Positions 54,506 to 63,184 are shown, counted from the first letter of the stretch. The stretch is 64,000 nucleotides of DNA from Streptomyces sp. LHD-70 (GCF_031157275.1 NZ_JAVIFW010000010.1:124001-188000); one strand, 5' to 3'. Numbers and translations: made by a program. Notes: generated from the sequence alone by a model not told the origin.

Positions 54506-55330
54506 TTACGCCGGGCCCTGGGCGGGCACCGCGGGGCGGGGGCGGTGGGACAGCAGCGGCAGATGCTCCTCGCGCACCAGGTCGAAGCGGAGCGCGAACG
54601 CCACCAACTCTTCGCGCTTGCCGCCGAGTTGACCGCCCGCGCCGGTCACATCCGCACCGTCCTCGCGCTGCTCGCGGAGCCGCAGCTTGACCGAAGTCAG
54701 GTAGTCGATGTGGTAGTTGACCGCCGAACGGGTCAGCTCCGCACACCCGTCCACCCCGCGCAGCTTCTCCACCACCTCGCCCACCCCCGGCACCGCGGCG
54801 CTCGACGGCTGCCGCAGCCGCGGCTCGCACAGGGCGAGCAGCACCAGGAAGTACTTCGACGTCGGATCGAGCGCGAACGGGCTGGTCGTCGGCTCCCCTA
54901 TCAGCGGAAACGCCACCTCCCCCGGCGCGGCGCCGTCCACGTACGCGTGCTCCGGCGCGAACACCTTGAACGCCGCCTCGCCGTCCGTGCCCGGCAGCAG
55001 CACCCGCGAGAACTCGAACGGCACCGGCGCGCCCACCCGCCCGGGCGCGACCTTCACATGCTCGCCGGCGCCCTCCAGGTTCTCCACGACATACGTCGAC
55101 GTACGGCTGAAGTTGGACAGCCGCCAGTAGTCCTCCGCCGCCACGATCTGGCCCGCTCTGCGGGACACCGCCGGATCGTCGAGAGCCACCGGAACCGGTA
55201 CGTCCGGGGCCCCGCGACCGAAGTCCGCGGTGTCGCCGGGGCCGAGACGGAGCAGCCGGGGCCTGCCCGGCCGGCCGCTTCCGGGTCCTGCCGACGGCTC
55301 CTCGGGCAGCTGCACGATGACCGTGTCCAT
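54506..55330 (-). CDS. FHA-domain protein with C-terminal winged-helix segment
   Basis: A 274-residue cytosolic protein. The N-terminal ~100 residues have an FHA-like core (DFGRGAPD, DDPAVSRRAGQIVAAEDYWRLSNFS), which binds phosphothreonine. The C-terminal part, FLVLLALCEPRLRQ to VNYHIDYLTSVKLRLRE, looks like a winged helix used by a group of Streptomyces FHA regulators. It is followed after 13 bases by the receptor kinase, so it is a likely substrate or reader of that kinase. The start at 55330 has GGAGGAAAGG. The last 50 residues are charged and low complexity. Confidence 0.78.
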   Translation of the reverse strand: MDTVIVQLPEEPSAGPGSGRPGRPRLLRLGPGDTADFGRGAPDVPVPVALDDPAVSRRAGQIVAAEDYWRLSNFSRTSTYVVENLEGAGEHVKVAPGRVGAPVPFEFSRVLLPGTDGEAAFKVFAPEHAYVDGAAPGEVAFPLIGEPTTSPFALDPTSKYFLVLLALCEPRLRQPSSAAVPGVGEVVEKLRGVDGCAELTRSAVNYHIDYLTSVKLRLREQREDGADVTGAGGQLGGKREELVAFALRFDLVREEHLPLLSHRPRPAVPAQGPA

Positions 55331-55671
55331 GCCTTTCCTCCCCCTGGCCTTTCCTCCCCCTGCTCAGGCACCGCCCGAGTCTAGGACCCAAGAGATGTCA
55401 AACAGTTGCGAAAGCCCTGCAAGGGTGCGGATCCGGCCGAGGTGCGAGAGGGCCGACGAGCCGCCTTGCATGTGCCGGGGTGAACGCGGTCGCCGCGTTG
55501 ACGCGCGGCGAGCCGAGCCCCGGCCGCTGACCAGGCTCCCCGTCGAGCCATGTGCCGACCGGCGTGCCAAGGCTTAATCTGCTCGTAACGCTGCGTGTCC
55601 TGAACGTGCTTGACCGTAGTCGTCAGCCCGGGGTTGACTCGGGCTCCCCGTTGCCGACGCGAGAGCAAGCC
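55331..55671. promoter_or_regulatory. Divergent gap between FHA and WS/DGAT genes
   Basis: A 341-base gap with no convincing gene. Just upstream of the FHA start a 15-base segment (CCTTTCCTCCCCCTG) is duplicated in tandem (about 55334-55370), doubling the ribosome-site sequence. Candidate promoter hexamers for the rightward gene lie around 55612-55640 (TTGACC, TTGACT) without a clear -10. Nothing else was recognised. Confidence 0.4.
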
Positions 55672-57009
55672 ATGACCTCTGACCTGCTCGCCCCCCTCGA
55701 CCTGGCCTTCTGGAACATCGAGTCCGACCGCCACCCCATGCACCTCGGCGCGCTCGGCATCTTCGCCGCCGACTCCCCTGGGGCCGCCCGGCACGCGGCC
55801 GAACTCCTCGCCACCCGTTCCGTGGCCGTACCGGGCCTGCGGATGCGCATCCGCGACGCGTGGCCGCCGTTCGGCGGCGCCGTACGCGCCGAGGACGCCC
55901 ACTTCGACCCCGCCCGGCACGTGCATCTCGCCTGCGTGGCCCGGGACTTCCACGCGGCGGCGGGCGAGCTGATGGAACGGCCCCTGAACCGCGCACGGCC
56001 GCCGTGGGAGGTGCACGTCCTGCCCGACGAGGACGGCACCTCCTTCGCGGTCCTCTTCAAGTTCCACCACGCCCTCGCGGACGGGCTGCGCGCGCTCACG
56101 CTCGCCGCGGGCGTCATGGACCCGCTGCCGGAGGCGGCACCCCGCCGGCCGAAGCCGGCCCCCGCGCCCGCCACCGGCCCCGGCCCGCGCGTCCCCGACC
56201 TCGCGGGCACCCTGGACCTGCTCCGCCGCCGCGTCGGCGAGGTCGGCCAGGCCCTGGACATCGGGGCGTCCGTCGCCCTCGCCACCCTGGGCTTCCTCGA
56301 CACGGCCCCGGCCCTCACCGCCGACGCCACGGGTACGCGCCGCACGGCCGGCGTCGTCGTCGACATCGACGACATCCACCGCATCCGCAAGGGCACCGGC
56401 GGCACCGTCAACGACGTCCTGATCGCGGCGGTCGCGGGCGCCCTGCGGCGCTGGCTGACCGGGCGCGGCGAGAGCGGCGACGGCGTCCGCCCCCGCGCCC
56501 TGATCCCCGTGTCCCGCCGCCGCCCGCGCGACGCCCACCCCGGCGGCAACCGCCTCTCCGGCTATCTGATCCGGCTCCCCGTCGCCGAGCCCGACCCGCT
56601 GGAGCGGCTGCGCCTGGTCCGTACCGCCATGGACCGCAACAAGGAGGCGGGCCCGAACCGCGGCGCGGGCGCCGTCGCCCTGCTCGCCGACCACGTGCCG
56701 CCCGTCGGCCACCGGCTCGGCGGCCCCGTCGTCGCCCAGGCCGCCCGCCTCCTCTTCGACATCCTCGTCACGAGCGTCCCGCTCCCCGGCATCGGCCTGC
56801 GCCTCGGCGGCTGCCCGCTGACCGCCGTCTACCCCTTCGCCCCCCTCGCCCAGGGCCAGTCCCTCGCGGTCGCGGTCTCCACGTACCGCGGCAATGTCCA
56901 CTACGGCCTCATCGCCGACGCGGAGGCAGTCCCGGACCTGGACCACCTGGCAGAAGCCCTGCGGGCGGAGATCGCGGAGCTGGGGGAGGCGGCGGACGGG
57001 GCGCGGTAG
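55672..57009 (+). CDS. Wax ester synthase / diacylglycerol acyltransferase (WS/DGAT)
   Basis: A 445-residue acyl-CoA-dependent acyltransferase that makes triacylglycerol or wax ester storage lipid. The catalytic motif HHALADG occurs at about residue 122, with the family N-terminus LLAPLDLAFWNIESDRHPMHLG and the later VNDVLIAAVAGALRRWL and NRLSGYLI segments. The start at 55672 gives the conserved beginning. It has no signal peptide and should act at the inner membrane or lipid droplets. Acceptor alcohol not determined. Confidence 0.88.
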   Translation: MTSDLLAPLDLAFWNIESDRHPMHLGALGIFAADSPGAARHAAELLATRSVAVPGLRMRIRDAWPPFGGAVRAEDAHFDPARHVHLACVARDFHAAAGELMERPLNRARPPWEVHVLPDEDGTSFAVLFKFHHALADGLRALTLAAGVMDPLPEAAPRRPKPAPAPATGPGPRVPDLAGTLDLLRRRVGEVGQALDIGASVALATLGFLDTAPALTADATGTRRTAGVVVDIDDIHRIRKGTGGTVNDVLIAAVAGALRRWLTGRGESGDGVRPRALIPVSRRRPRDAHPGGNRLSGYLIRLPVAEPDPLERLRLVRTAMDRNKEAGPNRGAGAVALLADHVPPVGHRLGGPVVAQAARLLFDILVTSVPLPGIGLRLGGCPLTAVYPFAPLAQGQSLAVAVSTYRGNVHYGLIADAEAVPDLDHLAEALRAEIAELGEAADGAR

Positions 57010-57049
57010 CGGACGGCGGCCTCGGGGATAAATCGGCACGCACAGCAAC

Positions 57050-57086
57050 GGCGCGGGTACGGGGAGCTCATCCCCGTACCCGCGCC
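57050..57086. terminator. Terminator after WS/DGAT, 16-bp stem
   Basis: GGCGCGGGTACGGGGA at 57050-57065 pairs exactly with 57071-57086 around a GCTCA loop. Confidence 0.75.
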
Positions 57087-57200
57087 ATGTCGTGAGGTTT
57101 GTCCAACCGTCCCGCACCTACGTAAAGTCTCCTCTTTGGAACTTCCTGCGACCCCGCCGCGCCCCGCGCGCGGGGCCTGAGCGAGCACGAGGAAACGGCC

Positions 57201-58685
57201 ATGACGGTTGCCCCCGAGGCGGCGGACGAGAGCCAGACGTACGGTCCGGGGATCGACCCCGAGCGGCTGGCCGTCTGCCTCAGCGTGCTCGACGAACTCG
57301 ACAAGCTGGAGGTCGACCACCCCGACGCGATTCTCGTGCGCCGCGCCACCGCCGGCATCTACCGCACCGTGAAGCAGCGCCGCCGCCAGGAACGCCGGGC
57401 CGCCAAGACCGCCCACGACAAGGCCGTCACCGAGGCCACCGCCACCGGTTCCGCCGAGCGCATCGACGACGAGACGCAGGGCCTACTGCCCTCCTCCTCG
57501 ACGGCCGGCGAGATCGCCGGGATACTCCAGCGCCCCCGCTCCTGCTACACGTGCAAGACGCGGTACGTCGAGGTCGACGCGTTCTACCACCAGCTCTGCC
57601 AGAAGTGCGCCGCCGAGAACCGCGCCAAGCGCGACGCCCGCGCCGACCTCAGCGGCAAGCGCGCCCTGCTCACCGGCGGCCGCGCCAAGATCGGCATGTA
57701 CATCGCGCTGCGCCTGCTCCGCGACGGCGCGCACACCACGATCACCACGCGCTTCCCCAAGGACGCCATCCGCCGCTTCAAGGCCATGGACGACTCGGCG
57801 GACTGGATGCACCGCCTGGAGGTCGTCGGCATAGACCTGCGCGACCCCGCCCAGGCCGTCGCCCTCGCCGACCAGGTCGCCGAGCAGGGCCCCCTCGACA
57901 TCCTGATCAACAACGCGACGCAGACCGTACGCCGCCTGCCCTCCGCGTACGCCGCCCTCGTCGACGGCGAGAGCGCGCCGCTGCCCGCCGGTGAGCTGCC
58001 CGCCCACCACGTCATCGGCGCCTTCGGCTCCGGCGCGGTCGACGGACTGGCCGCGCTGCCCGTCGGCATCAGCGGCATGGACGCGCAGCAGGTCGCCGAC
58101 CTCGCCCTGGTCGCGGGCAACGCGAGCCTGGAACGGCACGTCGCAGGCACCGCCATAGACGCGGGCGGACTCGTCCCCGACGTCGTCGACACCAACACCT
58201 GGGTGCAGACCATCGAGCAGATCTCCCCGGTGGAGCTCCTGGAGACCCAACTCTGCAACTACACCGCGCCGTTCATCCTCATCTCCAAGCTGCGCCCGGC
58301 CATGGCCGAGGCTGCGAAGAAGGCGGAGAGCGGCCGCGCGTACGTCGTCAACGTATCCGCGATGGAGGGCGTCTTCAGCCGCGGCTACAAGGGCGCGGGG
58401 CACCCCAACACCAACGCCGCGAAGGCCGCGATGAACATGGTGACGCGCACCAGCGGCCAGGAGATGTTCCAGGCCGACCAGATCCTGATGACCTCGGTCG
58501 ACACCGGCTGGATCACCGACGAGCGCCCGCACTACGACAAGCTCCGCCTCGCCGAGGAGGGCTTCCACGCCCCCCTCGACCTGATCGACGGCGCGGCCCG
58601 CGTCTACGATCCGGTGGTGCGCGGCGAGCACGGCGAGGACCTGTACGGGGTGTTCCTGAAGGACTACGCGATCTCCAAGTGGTAG
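57201..58685 (+). CDS. SDR-type oxidoreductase with zinc-ribbon-like insert and altered active site
   Basis: A 494-residue protein, about twice a normal SDR. Residues 1-115 are a helical region. A CYTC...CQKC segment (CYTCKTRYVEVDAFYHQLCQKC, about 115-136) looks like a four-cysteine zinc site. The Rossmann domain then begins SGKRALLTGGRAKIGMYIALRLL, with LINNAT and VNVSAMEG. The usual catalytic tyrosine of YxxxK is threonine (NTNAAKAAMN). The ATG at 57201 has GAGGAAA. A promoter TTGTCC-18-TAAAGT is plausible at about 57102-57127. It may be an NAD-binding or reductase protein of unknown substrate. Confidence 0.8.
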   Translation: MTVAPEAADESQTYGPGIDPERLAVCLSVLDELDKLEVDHPDAILVRRATAGIYRTVKQRRRQERRAAKTAHDKAVTEATATGSAERIDDETQGLLPSSSTAGEIAGILQRPRSCYTCKTRYVEVDAFYHQLCQKCAAENRAKRDARADLSGKRALLTGGRAKIGMYIALRLLRDGAHTTITTRFPKDAIRRFKAMDDSADWMHRLEVVGIDLRDPAQAVALADQVAEQGPLDILINNATQTVRRLPSAYAALVDGESAPLPAGELPAHHVIGAFGSGAVDGLAALPVGISGMDAQQVADLALVAGNASLERHVAGTAIDAGGLVPDVVDTNTWVQTIEQISPVELLETQLCNYTAPFILISKLRPAMAEAAKKAESGRAYVVNVSAMEGVFSRGYKGAGHPNTNAAKAAMNMVTRTSGQEMFQADQILMTSVDTGWITDERPHYDKLRLAEEGFHAPLDLIDGAARVYDPVVRGEHGEDLYGVFLKDYAISKW

Positions 58686-58752
58686 GCGCGGGGGGCGGGT
58701 TGAGGGGGCTCTTCCCCTCCCCGCCCCTTCCCCTTCCCTGGGGCTCGGCCCC

Positions 58753-59385
58753 TCAGTGATGCACAACCCCCGGCACCGGGTACGAAGACCGCACCCCCAC
58801 CCCCGGCGGCAGCAGCGCATGCCCCGCTGCCAGGAGTTCGAGGACGGGCCGCCAGTCCTCCAGGACCCCCGCGTCGAGCTCCACCACCTGCGCCGCCTCC
58901 GCGGCCTGCCGCAGCGCCACCGCCTCCTCGGCGAGCGGATCCCGTACGAACGCGTCCGCCTCCGGCGCCGACATGGGCCCGCCCCGCTCGGCGACCCGGC
59001 GCGCGCTCGACGCGGGCAGCGCCCGGCCCGGCTCCACCGCCGCGAGATACCGCTCGGCGTGCACATGGAGGCGTACGAGACGGGCGACCCGGCCGCCGAG
59101 CAGGCTGTGCATGGCGTCGGCGGCGGCGTCCACGGAGTCCGCGTGGCCGGCGCCGCCGGGGTGCAGCAACAGCTCGATGTCCTGGAGCAGGCCCGCGACC
59201 TGCAACTCCTTGTCGCTGGGGCGGGAGCGGCGCAGCAGGGCCGCGGTCCGCAGGGCGTGGTCTAGCAGGTCGGCCGGTGCGTCGCAGCGGTCGGGCGCGC
59301 CGTACACGCCTCGGCCGGAGTACAGGAGTTGCATCAGCTCGTCGACGGTCCGCGGCGCTCTCTGCGGCGCCCTCCATGGCTCCAT
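58753..59385 (-). CDS. HD-domain-like protein with altered metal motif
   Basis: A 210-residue cytosolic protein. The segment DHALRTAALLRRSRPSDKELQVAGLLQDIELLLHPG to VRLHVHAERYL follows the HD phosphohydrolase/PhnZ-like pattern. The usual HD pair (LLHD) reads LLQD, so metal binding and catalysis may be lost or changed. The ATG at 59385 follows GGAGGGAG with 8-base spacing; the extension to 59472 is unsupported. No functional partner is adjacent. Confidence 0.7.
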   Translation of the reverse strand: MEPWRAPQRAPRTVDELMQLLYSGRGVYGAPDRCDAPADLLDHALRTAALLRRSRPSDKELQVAGLLQDIELLLHPGGAGHADSVDAAADAMHSLLGGRVARLVRLHVHAERYLAAVEPGRALPASSARRVAERGGPMSAPEADAFVRDPLAEEAVALRQAAEAAQVVELDAGVLEDWRPVLELLAAGHALLPPGVGVRSSYPVPGVVHH

Positions 59386-59580
59386 GCGCGGCTCCCTCCG
59401 GGCTCGGTGCCGGTGCTGCAGCACACCATGCCCGCCTGACGGTTCGACCAACGCGGCGTTAACCCCGTACACCCGACCCGGATCGCGCGGGCGAGCGCAG
59501 CTGAGCCATGTGGGGTACGCGACACGCCGTGCGGCACCCCTTCTGGCCCTCCCCGCCGCGCGACCCGCCCGGGCCGCGCC

Positions 59581-59659
59581 TAGCGTTTCCCGGCGTCGGA
59601 CCAGTTTCTGGTGGGACGTCAGAAACGGTCATCTGTGCGGAGGAAAAGGGGAGTTGTTG
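59581..59659 (+). promoter_or_regulatory. Promoter and hairpin leader of the 40-residue peptide
   Basis: TAGCGT (59581-59586) is a candidate -10 element. The leader then carries GTTTCTG (59604-59610) pairing with CAGAAAC (59620-59626), and a strong AAAAGGGGAG ribosome site before the ATG at 59660. No clear -35 was found. Confidence 0.45.
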
Positions 59660-59782
59660 ATGCAAGCGATAGCACGGGCCTCGGCGCGTGCGGCGGCGGC
59701 GCTCATGCCGGTCGCCCGGGTGACGGGAGCCGTGACTGCCACGGTTCCTCGGGTACGCCGCCGAGGCGTCCACGAGAGCTGA
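59660..59782 (+). CDS. Small cationic peptide, 40 residues
   Basis: Encodes a 40-residue product (MQAIARASARAAAALMPVAR, ending RVRRRGVHES). It is alanine/arginine-rich and could form a cationic amphipathic helix. No domain is recognised. Support for expression: an excellent ribosome site (AAAGGGGAG, 6-base spacing), its own -10-like element, and a strong terminator 14 bases after the stop. Confidence 0.55.
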   Translation: MQAIARASARAAAALMPVARVTGAVTATVPRVRRRGVHES

Positions 59783-59795
59783 AGACGGAAAACGA

Positions 59796-59846
59796 ACGCG
59801 CGAGGGCCGGTGCCGCACTGCTGATGCGGCACCGGCCCTCGCGCGT
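59796..59846. terminator. Strong terminator, perfect 22-bp stem
   Basis: A 22-base arm at 59796-59817 (ACGCGCGAGGGCCGGTGCCG, then CA) and its exact complement at 59825-59846 enclose a CTGCTGA loop. It follows the 40-residue peptide gene by 14 bases. The region beyond it to 59968 is AT-rich and probably holds the next promoter. Confidence 0.85.
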
Positions 59847-59968
59847 GCGTCCACCTCCACTCCCCGCGCCCTAGGCCGAACCAGGTAAAGAGCCCATTTT
59901 GCCTGATTAGTACATCTTTATTCGGTCAACAGATGGGGCGACTGTGAGCCAAGGGAACGGAGTGAGGC

Positions 59969-61171
59969 ATGCGTGCGGTGGGCCGAAGAGAGTTGCTTGG
60001 CCTGGGAGTTGGCGCGGCCGCGGCCGCAGCGGGGGTCGGGCTCGCGGGCTGCGGCACCGATGACCCGCCCGCGCCCCGGCACGGGGGCGGACCGGCTCAA
60101 GGCGCCCCGCGCGCCCCGCGGCTGATCGGTGACGGCTCCACCGCGTACACCGGCCGTCAGCCCCACCAGCCCGGAAAGCCGGTGCCGCTGGAGCCGGGCG
60201 AGACGCCGCCGCAGTTCGTCGTCTTCTCCTGGGACGGTGCGGGCGAGGTCGGCAACGGTCTCTTCCCGCGCTTCCTCGAACTGGCGAAGGGGCACGACGC
60301 GCACATGACCTTCTTCCTCTCCGGCCTCTATCTGCTGCCGGAGGAGAAGAAGCGCGTCTACCTCCCGCCGAACAACCCCGCCGGCGCGTCCGACATCGGC
60401 TACCTCACCAACCCGCACCTCAAGGAGACCCTGACCCACGTCCGCCAGGCCTGGCTCGACGGCCACGAGATCGGCACGCACTTCAACGGCCACTTCTGCG
60501 GCGGCAGCGGTTCCGTCGCCCGCTGGAGCAGCGCGCACTGGCGCGAGGAGATCGAGCAGGCCAAGGGGTTCGTGCAGCGCTGGCGCAGCCACACCGGCTG
60601 GTCGCAGCTGCCCTCCCTGCCCTTCGACTACGACCAGGAACTCGTCGGCGGCCGCACCCCCTGCCTGCTCGGCCAGGAGAACCTGCTGCCCGTCGCCCGC
60701 GAACTCGGCTGGCGCTACGACGCGTCCTCGCCCGGCGGCGTGCAGCGCTGGCCCCGGAAGAAGCAGCGCGTCTGGGACCTTCCGCTGCAGGCCATGCCGT
60801 TCCCCGGCCACACCTTCGAGGTTCTGTCGATGGACTACAACATCCTCGCCAACCAGTCGAAGAACTCCACCCGCGCTCCCTCGTACAACTATCCGGCCTG
60901 GCGCCGGCAGGCCACCGAGTCGTATCTCGCGGGGTTCCAGCGCGCCTACGAGACCAACCGGGCGCCCCTGTTCATCGGGAACCACTTCGAGGAGTGGAAC
61001 GGCGGCATCTACATGGACGCGGTCGAGGAGGCGATCCGGACGATCGCCGGCAAGAAGGACGTACGCATGGTGTCCTTCCGGCAGTTCGTCGACTGGCTGG
61101 ACGTCCAGGACCCCGCCGTCCTCGCGCGACTGCAGAAACTCCAGGTCGGCGAGAAGCTGAAGACAGTGTGA
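59969..61171 (+). CDS. Polysaccharide-deacetylase-like lipoprotein
   Basis: A 400-residue exported protein with a lipoprotein/Tat-like signal (GRRELLGLGVGAAAAAAGVGLAGC). The mature part resembles NodB-type deacetylases: FVVFSWDGAG, HMTFFLSGLYLL, and HEIGTHFNGHFCGG, which carries the metal His-x3-His-like pair. A long C-terminal segment is unlike the simplest members. It may remove acetyl groups from cell-wall or capsular glycans. The start at 59969 is preceded by GGAGTGAGG. Confidence 0.82.
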   Translation: MRAVGRRELLGLGVGAAAAAAGVGLAGCGTDDPPAPRHGGGPAQGAPRAPRLIGDGSTAYTGRQPHQPGKPVPLEPGETPPQFVVFSWDGAGEVGNGLFPRFLELAKGHDAHMTFFLSGLYLLPEEKKRVYLPPNNPAGASDIGYLTNPHLKETLTHVRQAWLDGHEIGTHFNGHFCGGSGSVARWSSAHWREEIEQAKGFVQRWRSHTGWSQLPSLPFDYDQELVGGRTPCLLGQENLLPVARELGWRYDASSPGGVQRWPRKKQRVWDLPLQAMPFPGHTFEVLSMDYNILANQSKNSTRAPSYNYPAWRRQATESYLAGFQRAYETNRAPLFIGNHFEEWNGGIYMDAVEEAIRTIAGKKDVRMVSFRQFVDWLDVQDPAVLARLQKLQVGEKLKTV

Positions 61172-61508
61172 ACGCAGGGCGGCAACAGCGGTTGCTGGCA
61201 GGGGAATCCTGGATTCCTGGGGTGGATTGTGGCCGAATCAATGCGACGAATGGTGATAAAGCGGACGACTTTTGGCCCCATCGAGCAGCGGCCCGCTCAT
61301 TTGGTTACTCTGTACGGAACGGACAGCCAAAAGGGGTCCCACCAACACCCATGGCCCGTCCTGGGGCAAGCCGGTCACCCGGCGAGCCTCGCACGAGAAC
61401 CGGCGCCACCGCGTCCGAACTGCCCAGATCGAGCCCTACGGTCAGCGGCGCCCGGAATCGGGACGCGCCGGAGCCACCGGGGGTTACCCGACACATAAGG
61501 AGTGCGCG
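61172..61508 (+). promoter_or_regulatory. 337-base leader region of the 56-residue protein
   Basis: No convincing gene. Its first part is AT-richer than the surroundings (about 61230-61320) and contains TACTCT at 61306-61311, a possible -10, which would give an untranslated leader near 190 bases. Two competing short frames (from 61229 and 61351) have poor ribosome sites. The final bases before the next GTG hold an ideal AAGGAG. Confidence 0.4.
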
Positions 61509-61679
61509 GTGACACCAGACAAGACGAAGAGCGATCAACGCCCGAAGGAACGCAGCGAGCGCAAGAACCGGCCCGATGAGCTGGGCAGTCTCGACGTGTG
61601 GGCCAGGTCTGCGCCGATCAGGCTCGCGGGGTACGAGGACGATCTCGCCGAGCCGCACATCCTTCAGGGCATCGACTGA
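61509..61679 (+). CDS. Small conserved-looking hydrophilic protein, 56 residues
   Basis: Begins at GTG 61509 (MTPDKTKSDQRPKERSERKN) behind an ideal AAGGAG, and ends RLAGYEDDLAEPHILQGID. A charged Lys/Arg N-terminus precedes a more ordered C-terminus (LGSLDVWARSAPIRLAGYED). There is no signal peptide, cysteine or recognised domain. The leader-like charged half plus distinct core resembles a modified-peptide precursor, but no maturation enzyme lies next to it, so this is only a possibility. Confidence 0.65.
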   Translation: MTPDKTKSDQRPKERSERKNRPDELGSLDVWARSAPIRLAGYEDDLAEPHILQGID

Positions 61680-61809
61680 CCTCAGGGCGCCGACCGCCCC
61701 TCAGGCATCGACAGGCCCTCCCGGGCCGGACCCGATCGCACCGGGCCCCGCGGACCCCCGTCCGCGGGGCCCGACGCATGCCCGGGACCCCCGCGTCACC
61801 CGTATGGCC

Positions 61810-63153
61810 CTACGGCCGTACCTCCGCCGTCCGCTGCCACGGCCGCGACGCCTCCAATCCCGCCGCCACCTGCAGCAGTTGCCGCTCGCGGCCCGGCGCC
61901 CCGACCAGCTGCACCGCACACGGCACCCCCGACGACAGGCACCCGAACGGCAGCGTCAGCGCAGGCCATCCCGTCAGATTCCAGGTCGGCGTCAGTGGCG
62001 AGCAGCGCGTGTTCGTCAGCACGTTGTGCAGCCAGCCCCGCTTGTGCCAGGCGTCCGCGCGCGGCCCCCGGCGCGCGAGCGCGGGCGTGACCAGGACGTC
62101 GTACCGCCCGAAGAACGGGCCGAACCGCTCCCGCAGCTGCTCCCGGCGCCCCCCGCGCTCCACCCCCGCCACGCAGCGCGCCCCGAGTGCCGCGTGCACG
62201 CGCGTGCGCCGCGCGAGCCGGTCCCGGTCGAGGCCCTCCGCATCGAGGTACGTACCGGCCGACCAGTGCGCGAGCGCCGTCGTCCCCAGCCACAGCGGGT
62301 ACGGAGGGTCCTCCGCGTCCACCGAATGGCCCAATCCCGCGAGAACTTTGCCCGCCTCACGGGCGGCCGTCGCGTACGCGTGGGTGACCGGTGCTCCGAG
62401 CAGCGGGCTGCGCGTGGACACCGCGATCCGCGGGGGTGCGTCCAGGGTGGCGGGCGGCGTGGGCTCGTCGGCGAGGACGTCGAGCATCAGGCGGGCGTCC
62501 TCGACCGTCGTCGCGAGGGGGCCGTTCTCGGACATTCCGAACCAGCCGCCGCCCAGCTCCCTCGGCACCGTGCCGCTGCCCGGCTTGAGGCCGACGACCC
62601 CGCAGTGCGCGGCCGGGATGCGGATCGAGCCCATGCCGTCGTTGCCGAGGGCGAGCGGCGCCATGCCCGCCGCGACCGCGGCCGCGCTGCCCCCGGACGA
62701 ACCGCCCGCGTTCCGCGTCAGGTCCCACGGGTTGCGGGCCGTGCCGTGCACCCCGTCCGTCGTGCCGAAGACGCACAGCTCGGGCACGTTCGTCAGGCCG
62801 ATCACCACCGCGCCCGCGGCCCGCAGCCGGGCCACCGTCGGATGGTCGCGCGCGGCGGGCTCGGCCGAGGTGGCCGCCGAGCCGTTGCGGCAGGCCTCGC
62901 CCCGTACCGGCAGGTTGTCCTTGACTGCCACGGGCACGCCCGCCAGGGGGAGTCGGGCCAGATCCGCGCGGGCTCCCACCGCGTCCGCCTCGTCGAGCGC
63001 GGCCGCCCGGCGCACCGTGCGGAACGCGCCGACGCGGGCGTCCACCAGGTCGATCCGCGCGAGATGGTCGGCCACCACCTCGCGCGGCGACACCTTCCCC
63101 TCGCGTACGGCTTCGGCGATCTCGGCGGCGGTACGGCCGGCCCAGCTGGTCAC
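61810..63153 (-). CDS. Amidase-signature hydrolase
   Basis: A 447-residue enzyme of the amidase signature family. The Ser-cisSer-Lys triad is complete: lysine in PVAVKDNLPV, cis-serine region in RNAGGSSGGSAAAVAAG, and the nucleophile in GNDGMGSIRIPAAHCG. The GTG at 63153 follows AGGGAG. Substrate (amide, carbamate or aminoacyl-tRNA-like) is not determined; no gatB/gatC partners are present, so it is not GatA of a transamidase. Confidence 0.87.
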   Translation of the reverse strand: MTSWAGRTAAEIAEAVREGKVSPREVVADHLARIDLVDARVGAFRTVRRAAALDEADAVGARADLARLPLAGVPVAVKDNLPVRGEACRNGSAATSAEPAARDHPTVARLRAAGAVVIGLTNVPELCVFGTTDGVHGTARNPWDLTRNAGGSSGGSAAAVAAGMAPLALGNDGMGSIRIPAAHCGVVGLKPGSGTVPRELGGGWFGMSENGPLATTVEDARLMLDVLADEPTPPATLDAPPRIAVSTRSPLLGAPVTHAYATAAREAGKVLAGLGHSVDAEDPPYPLWLGTTALAHWSAGTYLDAEGLDRDRLARRTRVHAALGARCVAGVERGGRREQLRERFGPFFGRYDVLVTPALARRGPRADAWHKRGWLHNVLTNTRCSPLTPTWNLTGWPALTLPFGCLSSGVPCAVQLVGAPGRERQLLQVAAGLEASRPWQRTAEVRP

Positions 63154-63184
63154 GGCGACTCCCTACGGCTGATGTGCGGTTGCT

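Noticed and set aside
61229..61512. Two alternative short plus-strand genes (from 61229 and 61351) before the 56-residue gene
   Set aside because: Poor ribosome sites and low-complexity products. They overlap the region best explained as the leader of the 61509 gene.
61810..63153. GatA subunit of the aminoacyl-tRNA amidotransferase
   Set aside because: No gatB or gatC adjacent, and the sequence is a stand-alone amidase-signature enzyme.
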